Below, one piece after another: positions 12,426-24,349 of a stretch of 64,000 bases of DNA. The number at the start of each line of letters is the position of its first letter. Position 1 is the stretch's first letter. Below the pieces are notes generated by a model. That model saw only the letters and a list, made by a program, of their open reading frames with translations. It had not been told where the DNA came from and made no database searches. A program made the position numbers and the translations under genes. Origin of the DNA: Cladorhizidae sp. MBARI D1340-BT2 (lineage: Eukaryota; Porifera; Demospongiae; Poecilosclerida; Cladorhizidae); NCBI GenBank assembly GCA_028752905.1, contig JAQNBH010000007.1, forward strand, positions 13,506,259 to 13,570,258, in the 5' to 3' direction.

Positions 12426-13030
12426 CCTTGTAGTTAAGATCTTGGAGCTCCATACTTTCTACACACTTCACTGTATGAGCTAGATATAATTATAGCTGAA
12501 GTGATAGATGTCTCTGTGTGCTCTCTTTTGATATTAAAAAAGTTGCATAACTATGCTAAAGGTTCCTGCCTGCAGCCAAATTGGAGGACTTCTACAAAAT
12601 CTGAGCCTGAACTGGCTGATTTGTTGTTCCTTATTGGAAAGTCCTAGCAATTGGTTAACTGTGGCTAGGGTAAGACTTCTCTACAAAATATGCATATTCA
12701 TTTGGTGCTAAAAATAATGAAATAGACAACCATGGGTGCTGGGGGAAAAAACAGCTTCAATATTTTTTTTATGAGTAGGGCTTTCTCTTGCCAATGTCTA
12801 GCACTTTCCAACCAATTCCAACCAAGATCAACAATTACAGAGAATTCGGGGTTATTCAAGTTTTGAGGTACCCAACTTGCATGAAAGTTTGGCATGGTTA
12901 TACAATACAGCAGTAGTTTTGCAAAATAGAGCACCACAGAGAAATCTGCTATATATATATATCAAGTTCATAGAGTGAAGGGTACAGAATCTATGGAGCT
13001 TCTAATTCGTAATCACACACAACAAAATAC
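12426..13030. mobile_element. Foldback (long-TIR) element copy A
   Basis: The left arm starts near cttggagctccatac..cacacttcactgtatgagc. The right arm ends near ttcatagagtgaagg..tctatggagcttc, approximately its reverse complement. Inner blocks (tctctgtgtgctctctttt, attggaaagtcctagcaatt) recur in copies at 32715, 49711 and 56083. Confidence 0.75.
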
Positions 13031-15160
13031 CCTTTTTTGTTTAATTCCACTATTCATGTAGCAGATTCTCATACCAAATTCCTCGTATTGTAATTGTAAT
13101 CTAGAGATTTATGTACAGATTTAAAATTGTTAAGAGTTGGAGAGTAGGTTAAAACAGCAAGGTTAGTCTCCATTTGAGGATATATTATTGCAAAGCTGTC
13201 TACAAGTTTTGTTATTAACTGTATCATCCTCCAAACTTGCTTATAGTTCAGTTTACTGCATAAATTGGGTGGTGGAGTCCAGCACATAGAGAATGCTCTA
13301 CTATGTGAACTGAAGTATAATAAAGATGTTTCTTCGTGTTTGCCACACAGTGAGTCATTATAGATCATGCCAATTCATGAGGTGATGGCAGCGTCATATG
13401 ATTACATAATAAAGATTTACCCGCCAAATATTTTTCTCATTGTTGCAACTTGCTATGAGCAATATATTAAAATGAGCTAGTTTAGTTAATTCATACTTTG
13501 TATTTTGTATTTGCAATTAGTGTTGTCACAGAGAACACAAAATAATTTGAAAGTTTTTGTGTCAAGTCTCTATAGACAAGATTTTACTGACCTAGCAGTG
13601 TGTAGTGTAGGCAAGTGATCAAAAACGTTTGGTGATTTATAATATGGACAAACACTTTATGGCATAGGCAAGGCTGTTGACCATGAGCATGCAATGTCGA
13701 CTAATATTTGCTTATGACATGGACCAAGTTGTACTGACAATTTGGACTAGCCACTATGGCATACATAAACAATGTTGTATTGACCATGAAAATTCTAAGT
13801 CTCGATGGTATAGCCAAGCTTGTACTGTACTGACTATAAAAATGTGGTTGTTATAGTTCATACTGTTGTATGATGTAGTATCAGTTGTTGCGTGTTAAAG
13901 CGACTCATTTCATCATGAGTGGTTACCTTAACTGCAGACATGTGTAATCAATTTGACACACTGAAAGAACATTGATAAGTGTGGTTATTTAAGCAGAAGC
14001 CATAGTAACAGGAATAAAACATGCTAAATCATAATAAAAAAATTAAATGGCTTCAAATACATTTTTTATCTCTGTGTTTTGACCCACAGGGGTGGATTAT
14101 TGGTCCCACCCTCCTACTCCCGCCCCTCCCAACCCCAAAAAGATGAGTCACCTTAAATGTCAATCTCTGCACTAGCAAAAAGCGGCTCACCATGGCAAGG
14201 TGTTTGAGAAGCAATAACATACCTTGTATTGAATCTAAGGTTTCTGGGATTATTACTTTATGAATAGGATAGTAGGCCCCATGTGACGAGACATTATTGA
14301 GTCAAATATCTATAATGAATTTTTTCAAAAAAAATTACTCAATTTATGAGAATGATAATTTGTTTTTGGTTCGGCAAATGATCATTTCTGAGTAATGGCT
14401 GATGATAATAATGGTGATCAGTTTTTGGTCAATAAAATTATGCCACAGTGATTGTCAATAGCTAGGCTAGTAGTTAGAAATAGTTTGATAGGGATCATAC
14501 TTGTCGAAAGTACTGAAATTGTATTAAAATAACGGGGAAAGTTCATGGTTGTTGAATTCCATACACAAAAGCATATATACCTGCCAATGTCTAATTTAGT
14601 TTGGTATATAGCTGTATCTAGTGGGGGTGGCTATTTTTTTGTAGTATGTACAGTAGAATTTTTTAATACTGCAGGATATGACTTTTTTTATAACTGCAAA
14701 GTTTGCTGAGTCATATCTCTGTGCACAATTGTTGATTGCTATAAATATTGTATGCACGTAAAAAATGTTACCATTTGGATCAAATTTCACGTTTGTTTCT
14801 CCCTGTGGAATTATTTACTATACAGTCACAAAAGAAAAAGGAGGAGAAAAAAGGAAGAAAAAAACAAGCAAACAACAACAACAAAACCTACTGGATTGAC
14901 AAGAAAGAAACGAGTATACCTTTGTACACCGACCAATTAATCAACCATTTAAAGATCATGTACACTGAACAGATTTTAGACATGGTTGAACATGATGTTT
15001 ATGTGTGCGTCTATTAGCATAAATGTGATCTACTTCAAAGTGTACAGTTTGTTTGTGAGCATTCTGCAGACTGCTCCCATGTTGTTAGGGCTGCTAGGGA
15101 GGTCCCCAACAAGGTCCCTAACATGTCAATTGAGGATCTTAAAAATTGCTTGGGATTCAA
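13030..15160. other. Intergenic sequence, no gene recognised
   Basis: AT-rich. Around 13610-13860 there are loosely repeated blocks (ggcata..ttgtactgac..atgaaaat) suggesting an old tandem repeat. The frames at 14596-15017 lack motif support. Confidence 0.4.
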
Positions 15161-15310
15161 CCACAGTTGTTCAAGACTTGATTCTGGAAAGTAGCGATTG
15201 AAAAGGAGTTTGAGTGGTGATTTCACTTGCGCATTCCAACTTGCAGTTTAGAAAGAAAAATTTGTGAGGGAAAGTTACTGCCCTACTACATTTTGGTGCA
15301 TAAATCAATA
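15160..15310. repeat. Interspersed repeat R3, copy 1
   Basis: Similar to 33285-33450: tcaagacttgattctggaaa, then gagtttg..gtgattt..cttgc, ttccaac..tgcagtt, and cattttggt..atgaatca further on. Family unknown. Confidence 0.6.
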
Positions 15311-15364
15311 AATGTGCAAAGATATGGTAGATACTTAAAAATAAAAAAAATTCGGACAACCCTT

Positions 15365-15394
15365 CCCCCCCCCCCCCCCCCCCCACACACACAT
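15365..15394. repeat. Run of 20 C followed by CA repeat
   Basis: An uninterrupted C20 at 15365-15384 followed by acacacacac. Such homopolymers are prone to sequencing and length error. Confidence 0.9.
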
Positions 15395-15586
15395 AGGTAA
15401 GAACGTATCTTGCCAATGTGGAAAGAAGACTCCTCTCCAGTAGAGTTCAGCAATACTGCCAATTTTGGTAATAGCTACAATCAAGAAGTATATAGCTATG
15501 TAGCTAACTATCGTCATATATATATACACTTGAAAGATTTCTATGTTCTTAGAGAAATTAGGATGCAGCCTATGAGGTTACATGAC

Positions 15587-15713
15587 CTGAGATTGGAATG
15601 TTAATTTTTCTATGATCATTGAGTTGTTGTAAAAGACACGAGATGAGATTGGAGTGTTAATTTTACCAAGCTATCCGAGTTGACATAACCCGAGATTGGA
15701 ATGTTAATTTTAC
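15587..15713. repeat. Three short direct repeats
   Basis: The block gagattggaatgttaatttt occurs at about 15590, 15646 and 15691 with small changes, spaced 45-56 bases apart. Confidence 0.8.
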
Positions 15714-16814
15714 CAATACCACCTAGTGCACCTTCCTAGCTATTTGTGTCACTCCCCTACCCTCTGCATGTGTAGTTCGTGGGGCTCAACAAAGAATTTT
15801 ATTAAAATTCCTCGGGCATGTATATAACTCAGTTATTACATTCTGGATGTATTTCATCACCATCCCACAGAGAAGGATGTGAGGACACTTGACAAATTGC
15901 TTTCATGTATAGCATCCCCAGACCTTCTCTGCAGGCTGGTTATGCAATATATCCAGAGTTGAAGAGTGGGGTTTGTTTTCGAGAATTTGGAATTTGCTGT
16001 TATCTGTGAAAACACAATCCCCCCTCCTTCCACCCCCGCCCCCTCGCCGTAAAATACACACACACACACACACACACCATAACCCTCAGGTTTCTCCAAA
16101 ATTAAGTCAAGATAATAAAGTGTTCAAATTTTATTCTGGGACAACCCTCACCCCCATCCTTGTAGCTACACCTAGCTTTGTGAGAAAGCCTTTGCACTCC
16201 CACCTCTCATTATCAATTACTTGTCTACTACACACATGCAGTTTAGGGGAGGAATACTCCCAGCCTATGGTGAAGTTACAGCTATCTGACAGTAGAATGT
16301 GCTGTGTATAATTTTCATTCACATACTAGGATAATGATGTCTACTGACAGAGACCAATTGAATTGTATATACTCCGTCTAGTAGTCTCTACTGAAGAACA
16401 ACTTCTGCCTTCCCCAACTACCAGCTAGGACCAATGAAGATAAACCACCACCAGTTGATTTTACTGGTATTAACCACAGCCGTTACTCTGTCGTTCCAGC
16501 TCCGTTAGCCCTACAGTTGGAATCATTGTGTATGCCAGTACGTGAGTATACAGTCAGGCTAGCGAGATTCCTGAACATCATTCCTGACCTACGATATTGT
16601 TTTCCTACGAGTCCAATTGGAAAAACCATGCTTTTTTACAATATGTTATAACAAGGAGTGGAAGTGGCTGGCTCCTATGGTGCTGCAAGCATTTAAGCTT
16701 CTTGTCTGAAGTTCGATGATGACCATTTGGACAACTATTACCGTTTTCTTATTTTCATATATTTTTAGTATTGCAAGTTTCTTAGTAAAGTATATGAAGA
16801 ATTTTGGGTGTCAC
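15714..16814. other. No gene recognised; CA microsatellite
   Basis: A CA run lies at about 16055-16077. Open frames in this stretch have no motif or splice support. Confidence 0.4.
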
Positions 16815-17225
16815 AATGCGGTGCCCTTTTAAACCATTAACGGCGACAGACGGCGTCACGCAGAGAACGGCGCGCGATCTGCTGCAACTCTTTACGAAGG
16901 ATCCATTCCAGCTACTCTATAACACTGTAAGTTCATGATAGTGCCTTGATTAAATTTTTTAAAGAAAAACTTGTGACTTTTATATACTTATATATCCCTA
17001 CGCGTGCGTAACGCAATAATTGAATCGCACCCTCCTTGCGGGACTATTTTTGGGACAATATGGCTGCTCCACGTGTTGGCGAGTGTCCTGTCTTTATGCG
17101 CCTCTATTTCGCCTTTCTCTGTTCTTCCGGGTTCGAAAAGTTGCCTTGAAGACTCATCAAAGATTGGAGGAGAATATAAACTCTACCTTGGACTCTGGAT
17201 TTTTCTTCGTGTAAAGATAAATGGT
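16815..17225 (+). other. CpG-richer patch with possible first exons
   Basis: CpG-dense compared with its surroundings. An open frame starting ATG at about 16817 runs 37 codons (MRCPFKPLTATDG..) to a consensus donor (aacact|gtaagtt) at about 16928. A second short frame starts MAAPRVGECPVFMRL at 17058. A possible donor (aaatg|gtgagct) lies at 17223. These look like a promoter with short 5' exons, but no downstream coding exon can be linked, so it could be a gene remnant or a transposon end. Confidence 0.3.
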
Positions 17226-17547
17226 GAGCTGTAATTAGAATTGTTTAGTTACTTTCTTTTTGCTTGCTTTGTGATCCGTATAGCCAGCCTTCGTTTTTAG
17301 TAATCAAGCTTTTAGTTTCTTTGGTAGCCAGCAGTCCATCTAGATAGCGCTAGCGTCATTCATTTGTAGCTAGCAGTAGATCTAGCTAGCTAGTGTCGCT
17401 CTATCCAGCAGTAGCTCTAGCTAGCGCTAGCGTTTGTTTTACTGGTAGTAATTGTAGTGATACAACAGTGAACCTAGCGGGTAAATCAACTTCTTAGCTC
17501 TCATCGAAGTTCACTTGCTACATTACTTACAAGCTGTGCCTAGGTAG

Positions 17548-18826
17548 ATAACTTGCTCTATATATATATAATGAGAGAGGACACTAGTGGCACGCCATCA
17601 TAACTTGCTCAATATATATATATATAATGAGAGAGGACACTAGTGGTATGCCATCATAACTTGCTCAATATATATATATAATGAGAGAGGACACTAGTGG
17701 CACGCCATCATAACTTGCTCAATATATATATATAATGAGAGAGGACACTAGTGGCAAGCCATCATAACTTGCTCAATATATATATAATGAGAGAAGACAC
17801 TAGTGGCACGCCATCATAACTTGCTCTCTATATATATATATAATGAGAGAGGACACTAGTGGCACGCCATCATAACTTGCTCTCTCTATATATATAATGA
17901 GAGAGGACACTAGTGGCACGCTATCATAACTTGCTCTATATATATATATATAATGAGAGAGGACACTAGTGGCATGCCATCATAACTTGCTCTCTATATA
18001 TATATACTGAGAGAGGACACTAGTGGCTCGTCATCATAACTTGCTCAATATATATATATAATGAGAGAGGACACTAGTGGCATGCCATCATAACTTGCTC
18101 TATATATATATATATAATGAGAGAGGACACTAGTGGCATGCCATCATAACTTGCTCTCTATATATATATACTGAGAGAGGACACTAGTGGCTCGTCATCA
18201 TAACTTGCTCAATATATATATATAATGAGAGAAGACACTAGTGGCACGCCATCATAACTTGCTCTATATATATATATATAATGAGAGAGGACACTAGTGG
18301 CACGCCATCATAACTTGCTCAATATATATATATATATATATATAATGAGAGAAGACTCTAGTGGCACGCCATCATAACTTGCTCTCTATATATATATAAT
18401 GAGAGAGGACACTAGTGGCACGCCATCATAACTTGCTCTCTCTATATATATATAATGAGAGAGGACACTAGTGGCACGCCATCATAACTTGCTCAATATA
18501 TATATATATATAATGAGAGAGGACACTAGTGGCATCTATATATATATATATATATAATGAGAGGACACTAGTGGAACGCCATCATAACTTGCTCAATATA
18601 TATATATATATAATGAGAGAGGACACTAGTGGCACGCCATCATAACTTGCTCTATATATATATATAATGAGAGAGGACACTAGTGGCACGCCATCATAAC
18701 TTGCTCTATATATATATATAATGAGAGAGGACACTAGTGGCACGCCATCATAACTTGCTCAATATATATATATATAATGAGAGAGGACACTAGTGGTATG
18801 CCATCATAACTTGCTCTATATATATA
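17548..18826. repeat. Minisatellite: 41-bp core plus variable TA run, about 23 copies
   Basis: Each unit has a conserved core starting AATGAGAGAGGACACTAGTG and ending ataacttgctc, followed by an AT microsatellite of variable length, giving units of about 50-64 bp. Some units vary (gaagac, ctcgtcatc, and one shortened copy near 18530-18560). The array abuts the truncated piggyBac piece on its right. Confidence 0.97.
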
Positions 18827-19330
18827 GGTGGCTGATGAAGTCATGCTCTCTTGCTCGTTGGTGTTCGTCAAGGTGCGGCTGGTGACTTGCCAAGTACTGT
18901 TTCTCATACCGGTTCGTTTCACACCAGATATCCTTGATGATATTGACGTGAATAATTGCTCGAAAGCATCCAGAGGCTCGACCACACCTTATTAGGCCCA
19001 CCAACAGAAGAACAGAAGATACCACCATGCCACTTGCATCGCCTTCTTCCTCGTCTACATCATAACCACCTCCCGCTCCATCCTCACCATGCAAACTAAC
19101 ATCATCCCACCCATCACATTGAACCTCATGCCCCCCACCATGAACCACGCACTCTTCATCTCGTATCTTAACCTCTTCACCTGGAACCTCGCCCTCTTCA
19201 CCTGGAACCTCGCCCTCTTCACCTGGAACCTCGCCCTCTTCACCTGGAACCTCGCGCCCTCTTCACCTGGAACCTCGCCCTCTTCACCTGGAACCTCGTC
19301 CTCTTCACATTCATTATCAGCACCTTCATC
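18820..19330 (-). pseudogene. piggyBac-type transposase, N-terminal fragment
   Basis: The minus strand encodes an acidic N-terminus made of VPGEEGE repeats (the 21-bp repeat at 19171-19300), then GYDVDEEEGDASG, and then IIKDIWCETNRYEKQYLASH, the ETNRYA..YL motif typical near the start of the DDE_Tnp_1_7 domain. The frame ends in the minisatellite, so the catalytic part is missing. A 2-base insertion near 19253-19258 breaks the frame within the acidic repeats. The TTAA-flanked end at 19925-19931 is probably the 5' end of this element. Confidence 0.7.
19171..19300. repeat. 21-bp tandem repeat, about six copies
   Basis: Repeated unit ctcttcacctggaacctcgcc. On the minus strand, in the transposase frame, it encodes an acidic heptapeptide (VPGEEGE). 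Confidence 0.93.
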
Positions 19331-19842
19331 TCCAACATCTATAATAAAAAGAATATTTATTGGTTATTTATATTGTTGTATTTTATTGCTCTTGCTGTAG
19401 TAAATAACTTTCCTTCAAGGTAACCATCAAAGTCTCCATCACTCATATATATCACCATCTAGTTCATCCATGAACTTGATAAGGTCTAGGGTTCAGAGGA
19501 AAGTCTAAAATTGCTAATAATGAAATTCTTCAGGGAGGAGCTTGTGGGTAAATTTGGAGGGTGGAGTTGTGAGATCAAGAAGGTGGAGTTCAGCAACTAG
19601 AACTGCGCAGAGCTAGCAAACAGTTGAGAGTTCAGGGTTGGGCGAGGTGAGCAAGATTGGAAAAGAGAAAGAATTTGTGAGCTGGAATAGTCGGCGCTGC
19701 AAAAGCAAGTAAGAAGCTTAGAATGGCAAGTCAACGTAAGAAACGTCTGCTCTAGAACAAGAAGGTGCCGATCACCGCACAAAAAAACCATGATGTGCAA
19801 AGCTAAGTTAGCGCCAATGCTCGAGATCCAACTAATAATTTA
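19330..19842. other. Probable piggyBac 5' non-coding part
   Basis: Lies between the transposase start and the candidate terminal repeats. No gene is supported in it. Confidence 0.35.
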
Positions 19843-19931
19843 GCAAGGAGCGGGCGACTATAGTCGCCCTCCGCAATTACGTGAAGTTCAATTGAGGCGA
19901 CTATAGTCGACAAACGCAGTTGAAGGGTTAA
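19843..19931 (-). mobile_element. Candidate piggyBac terminus with palindromic subterminal repeats
   Basis: Ends GGGTTAA at 19925-19931; TTAA is the piggyBac target site and CCC/GGG ends are usual in the family. Inside it, a perfect palindrome (gggcgactatagtcgccc, 19852-19869) recurs partly as ggcgactatagtcg at 19896-19909. I found no matching opposite end, consistent with truncation to the left. Confidence 0.55.
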
Positions 19932-19994
19932 TATACATATCTATGACATGACTTATATATACATATTAAAAATAGGTGGCAAAAAAAAAAAAAA

Positions 19995-20092
19995 TCTCTT
20001 TGGAGGAGGTCCTCAAGGCATTGGATGTACATGGGAACTTTGATGAGCCATTTGCAGATGAAGTGATGAGGAATTTGAAGGCCTGCAGGAAG
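19995..20092 (+). other. Orphan exon-like frame with consensus donor
   Basis: After a run of 14 A, a 32-codon open frame (SLEEVLKALDVHGNF.. to ..KACRK) ends at a consensus donor (aggaag|gtaagtg). It may be a 5' exon of the adjacent piggyBac copy or a captured gene fragment. No family recognised. Confidence 0.3.
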
Positions 20093-20232
20093 GTAAGTGA
20101 ACAAATGTTGATAATATATATATATTAAAAATATATATATATTTACACATTGAAGAGGAAGATGCTCATTCCTCGCGCGATACCTGTGCATTACACACCA
20201 CACCTTTTCCCAACCCATCGACCCAAGTACAT

Positions 20233-22443
20233 TTGAATGCCGCTTTTACCCCACCCATCTCAGTAAAAGACTCCGTGGTTGCTTCCACATCAGACTCTAC
20301 AAACACTACTGCTACCTGCCAGCTTTTACCACCATCGCTCGACAACACGCACTTCCATATCCCTGCCTACTTCAGTACTCGACAACACGCACTTCCATAT
20401 CCCTGCCTACTTCAGTATCGACCATACCCCAGCCTCAAACCACATCTGTATCGACCACACCCCAGCCTCAAACCGCATCAGTATCGACCACACCCCAGCC
20501 TCAAACCGCATCGACCACACCCCAGCCTCAAACCGCATCCGTGTCGACCACACCCCAGCCTCAAACCGCATCAGTATCGACCACACCAGCCTCAAACCAC
20601 ATCAGTATCAACCACACTGACTTCCACACTCCAGCCTCAACCTACCTAACATCAGTATATCAACCACACCGACTTACACACCCCAGCCCCAACTCAACAT
20701 TATACAGACTCAACAACAAATCCAACTATCACCCTCTTTCATTCCTTCCACTGCCACCTCCTCAGCCTTGCCATCCACTGTCTCTTCCACACAGACATTG
20801 TCTGCAGTTTGGTCAACAAACCTAGTGACCCCTACAATTTATACATTCACATACTCCGTAGGACTTACAGTTCCTATTCCAGAATCACCACTGGAGGTAT
20901 TTGAACTTTTTAAAAATTATAGTGGAAGAGATAGATGGGTGCTGAAGCCTATGTTTCTTGGAAAGAAATTACCGAGGATGACATTCGAGTATTCATAGGC
21001 TTCAGCATTCTAATGGGAATTAACCACCAGCCATCCACAGATGACTATTGGAAGAGGGACCTATCCACAACTATAAACCTATATCCCAAAGAATTTCCAG
21101 GGATAGGTGCAGGATTATTACAAGTTTTCTACATTTTGTAGATAATTGTACACTTTCCCCAAGGGGCAGTAAAAATTACGACAGGCTGGAGAAAATCCGA
21201 CCTCTTGTCAGCCATTTTCAACAATCAATATATATACAGGCCAAACTGCGAGATTACAATCGATGAAGCTATGATCAACTTTCAAGGACATTCATCCCTG
21301 AAGCAATACATGCCCATGAAAACCATCAAAAGAGGAATCAAGGTGTGTTCGGGCTGATAGCCGAAACGGTTTTTCCACACAGTTTGAGATATACACAGGG
21401 AAAAAGAAAGGTGCAGTTGAGCACCACTTGGGGACAAGAGTGGTCAAGGACCTAACTGAGGACATACAGGGCAAGTGGCACCATGTCTATTTTGACAACT
21501 TTTGTACCTCCCATAGTGTGTTGTTTGACTTGGAGAGGAGAGGGATTTATGGATGTGGGGACTGCCAGGAAAGACAGGCGTGGTTTCCCTGAGGAGCTGA
21601 AGAAAGCCAAATTCAAGATAAGGTCAAATTGCACTAGAACACAAGTTAGTATAATGCCACAAACATTTTGGGTTGTATATCAGTTCATGCATGAGATTTA
21701 CCACAACTATGAGATACTCATATGAACTTCTAAATATTTTGGGGGGCCAGTCACTAACCACGCAATTGGAAGTGTGTGCAAATGCATCGCAGGACCGAAA
21801 GATCGTCATGCTTATGTACACCAACAGCGACCCCAAGAGTGTCATCTTAGTCATTAGGCATACGAGCAATGGCAGCAGAGAGGAAATAAGCTGCCTCCTA
21901 GCTATACAGTCCTACAATAAATACATGGGCGGCGTGGACAAAGGTGATCAGATGATCAGAGGATATTATAGGTGTCGGGTGAAAAGCAGAAAGTACTACA
22001 AATACATATTTCACTTTCTAATCGATGTGGCTATCACAAACACCTTTATTCTGCACAAAGGATGGTCAGGAAGCGGAAGTGAACTTACGATCAAGAAGTT
22101 CAGGATTCAGCTGGCCAAGGAGATAATCGGAAGTTATTGTAGCCGACGCAGAGCTGGGTGTGGCTCCATTATCAAGAGTCTTCCTTTCCTCCACTTCCCA
22201 ATAAATAACCCTGCAACATCGGGGAGGCCCAGTCGAGGAGGTTGCACTTATTGCTACCAGCAACAGAAGCTATCTGACAGCCAGTGGTACTGCCAGGAAT
22301 GTGGCATATGGCTATGCCACACTGGAATCGCGAGCACCGACTGCTACCTATTGTGGCACAAAAACAAATTATCGTCCTGTTGTTGGAATATAGCCTTCTC
22401 TCTCCTATGTACCAATGTACTACATTTTATTCATATAAAATGA
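20233..22443 (+). pseudogene. piggyBac-type transposase, near full length, frameshifted
   Basis: A Ser/Thr/Pro/Gln-rich N-terminus is built from a 33-bp repeat. It is followed by the DDE_Tnp_1_7 domain: ITEDDIRVFIGFSILMGI (about 20965), SFLHFVDNC (about 21123), TIDEAM with the first catalytic Asp (21262), VYFDNF with the second (21494), SQDRKIVMLMYTN with the third (21793), and YNKYMGGVDKGDQM (about 21915). A C-terminal Cys-rich module (CTYC..CQECGIWLCH, about 22240-22330) is present. The three Asp survive, but the frame changes near 20935, 21060, 21225, 21345 and 21620-21750, so it is a pseudogene. Active enzymes of this family cut and paste at TTAA. Confidence 0.85.
20360..20610 (+). repeat. 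Tandem repeats within the piggyBac N-terminus
   Basis: A 40-bp unit (ctcgacaacacgcacttcca..) occurs twice at about 20338-20417. About six units of a 33-bp repeat (cgaccacaccccagcctcaa..) follow, encoding STTPQPQTASV. Confidence 0.9.
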
Positions 22444-23080
22444 TATGAAATACTTGTGAGAAAGTGGCAAATTCAAGTTGCCTCATAGTTCAAGGGGTTA
22501 GGATTTCTTGTTTCAGCTCCACTGCTCTCTCCTTTTCATGCCCACCCATGGGGGTGATGGTAGGTTAGTAGGACATTGTATTGAGACTTGATAGACAAAA
22601 ATCCTATGGATGCACGTACAAAACTCAGTATCATACCTAGAGTTCAACTTAGCTGAGCTAGCAGCTACGCGTTCATACTAAATATAAAAATTATTTATAG
22701 CGTACCTTTCTTTCTCCATTGCTAGCGCGTGGCGTCATCTTCTGTCCTGGAGCTTCCAAGGCTCCAGGCAGGTGTAGCAGGACACGCCATCGAAAGTTTC
22801 TGAAGAATCAAAGAACTCCGATCTTTAGCTCTTTGGTACTGGAAATTTGTTATCCACAGCGGGCACTAAAGCTTGCAAGACTAAATTCTTTTGTAATCAG
22901 GTAGCCAAGGCTCCGCTTTCTCTTCAGGCTAAGGCTGAAAAGCCCTCAAGTCAAAGATCAAGCATGTTTTGTTTGGGTGCACCACACCCTAAGGTCACAT
23001 GAAAAAGGTTCCGCGTCATGCGGTACAATTGAATTATTATGACGGGAATACCTCCGAGTTTGCGGTTACACGACCGAGTG
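22444..23080. other. No gene recognised; CpG-richer in 22700-23080
   Basis: No splice-supported frame was identified. The CpG content rises relative to flanking DNA. Confidence 0.35.
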
Positions 23081-23480
23081 GTGTAACGGCAAACGAGTAG
23101 GTTACACTGGCGACTCTTTTGCATAGGCTATCTTACTTATACTACATTGCGCATTCGCTAAACTATATAGCAACTAGAATTTTTTACTATTGACCAAGGC
23201 GCCCCAGCTATTGACAAAGTACTGCTCGCAGCTGAGTTGGAACAACTTCCTTCAACTTCAGGGATTTATGAGCCCAGATATTTTGCAGTGTTACGCGCAA
23301 ACGAGTAGGTTACACTGCAGCACAGAACATCTATATAAATTATAACAAGTGAATATTATCATGACATTAAAGCTTCATGAACAGTGAACATTAATAGCAA
23401 ACGAGTAGGTTACACTAGCGCGAGTGCTATCTTACTTATACTACATTGCGCACGCGCTAAACTACATCCGGTTTTAAAAG
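23080..23480. repeat. Dispersed short direct repeats
   Basis: The block caaacgagtaggttacact occurs at about 23091, 23298 and 23399. Following the first and third copies, cttacttatactacattgcg..gctaaacta is also repeated (about 23130 and 23431). Confidence 0.85.
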
Positions 23481-23802
23481 TGTAACCTACAGTTATTAAC
23501 CAATCAGATTAGCCACAGATGACGTGATGTAGTATAATTATTGTTATTTGGAAAATAACAACAGAAACAAACTCTGGGACATCCCAGAGAGGGTTCACGG
23601 GTAATGATGTTAGGAAGTTCAGAATAAGTTTTGGCATTGTAACGCCATAGTTGTAGAGATTTGTTCAAGTTGTTGAATGCTGCCGACTCCGACAGGCAAC
23701 TTTGTGGTGAAATGTTCCTTAATTCCCGTAATCCAAACGGGGTCCACACTCCTGCGACAATTACGGCTCATTTGGAAAAGTATGGGCATGGTTTTGTTGG
23801 TC

Positions 23803-23835
<33 letters not shown>

Positions 23836-24250
23836 GCTTTACAGGACATCAGATTGGTGATACAGTACAGTTGTGGTAAAGTGTGTAAACATGAACATGC
23901 GGAGTCCTGGAGGTCTCCTAGCATTCAACTATCAGAAGTTAGAGAAGTTAGAAGGAGTTGGTGAGTGGGAACACTTTGAACAGGGACATAGAAAGTGATA
24001 GGTTAAGTTCATATTTGCTTCCCAAGCTTAAAGGGCCTACACAAACACACGATAACGTGGCTATAGTCACCAGACCTACATTCAAATATACTTCTGGCGT
24101 GGAAGAACAGGGTAGACTATGCCAAACTCTTAGGAGTAAGGCGGCTGAGGGACTTTCTTCCTCAGTCTAGCTAGCCAGACTCCCATACACGCGAAGACAC
24201 GGTATGATTCTGGATAGCGAGACTTATTTCTTATCAAATTGGCAAGCAAC
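23480..24250. other. Unassigned, with ATT microsatellite
   Basis: An ATT repeat of about 10 units lies at 23804-23834. Open frames on both strands (23504-23964) overlap the repeat, and I do not recognise them. Confidence 0.4.
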
Positions 24251-24349
24251 CGGTGGCCGTTTTCTCTTGCTGTACCAAACAAACTGACGCCATGAGTTCT
24301 CTCCTGAACGCAATCCTAGAAGTTTATATCCGGAACGGGACATTGGGTC

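Noticed and set aside
12143..12433. 96-codon plus-strand gene
   Set aside because: Overlaps a degenerate foldback copy and shows no motif, promoter or splice sites.
17548..18826. CRISPR-like regular repeat array
   Set aside because: The spacers are just TA runs of varying length and the genome is eukaryotic. It is a minisatellite.
19928..22500. TTAA at 19928 as the left end of the plus-strand piggyBac copy
   Set aside because: The terminal GGG faces the other way (GGGTTAA), so it closes an element lying to the left.
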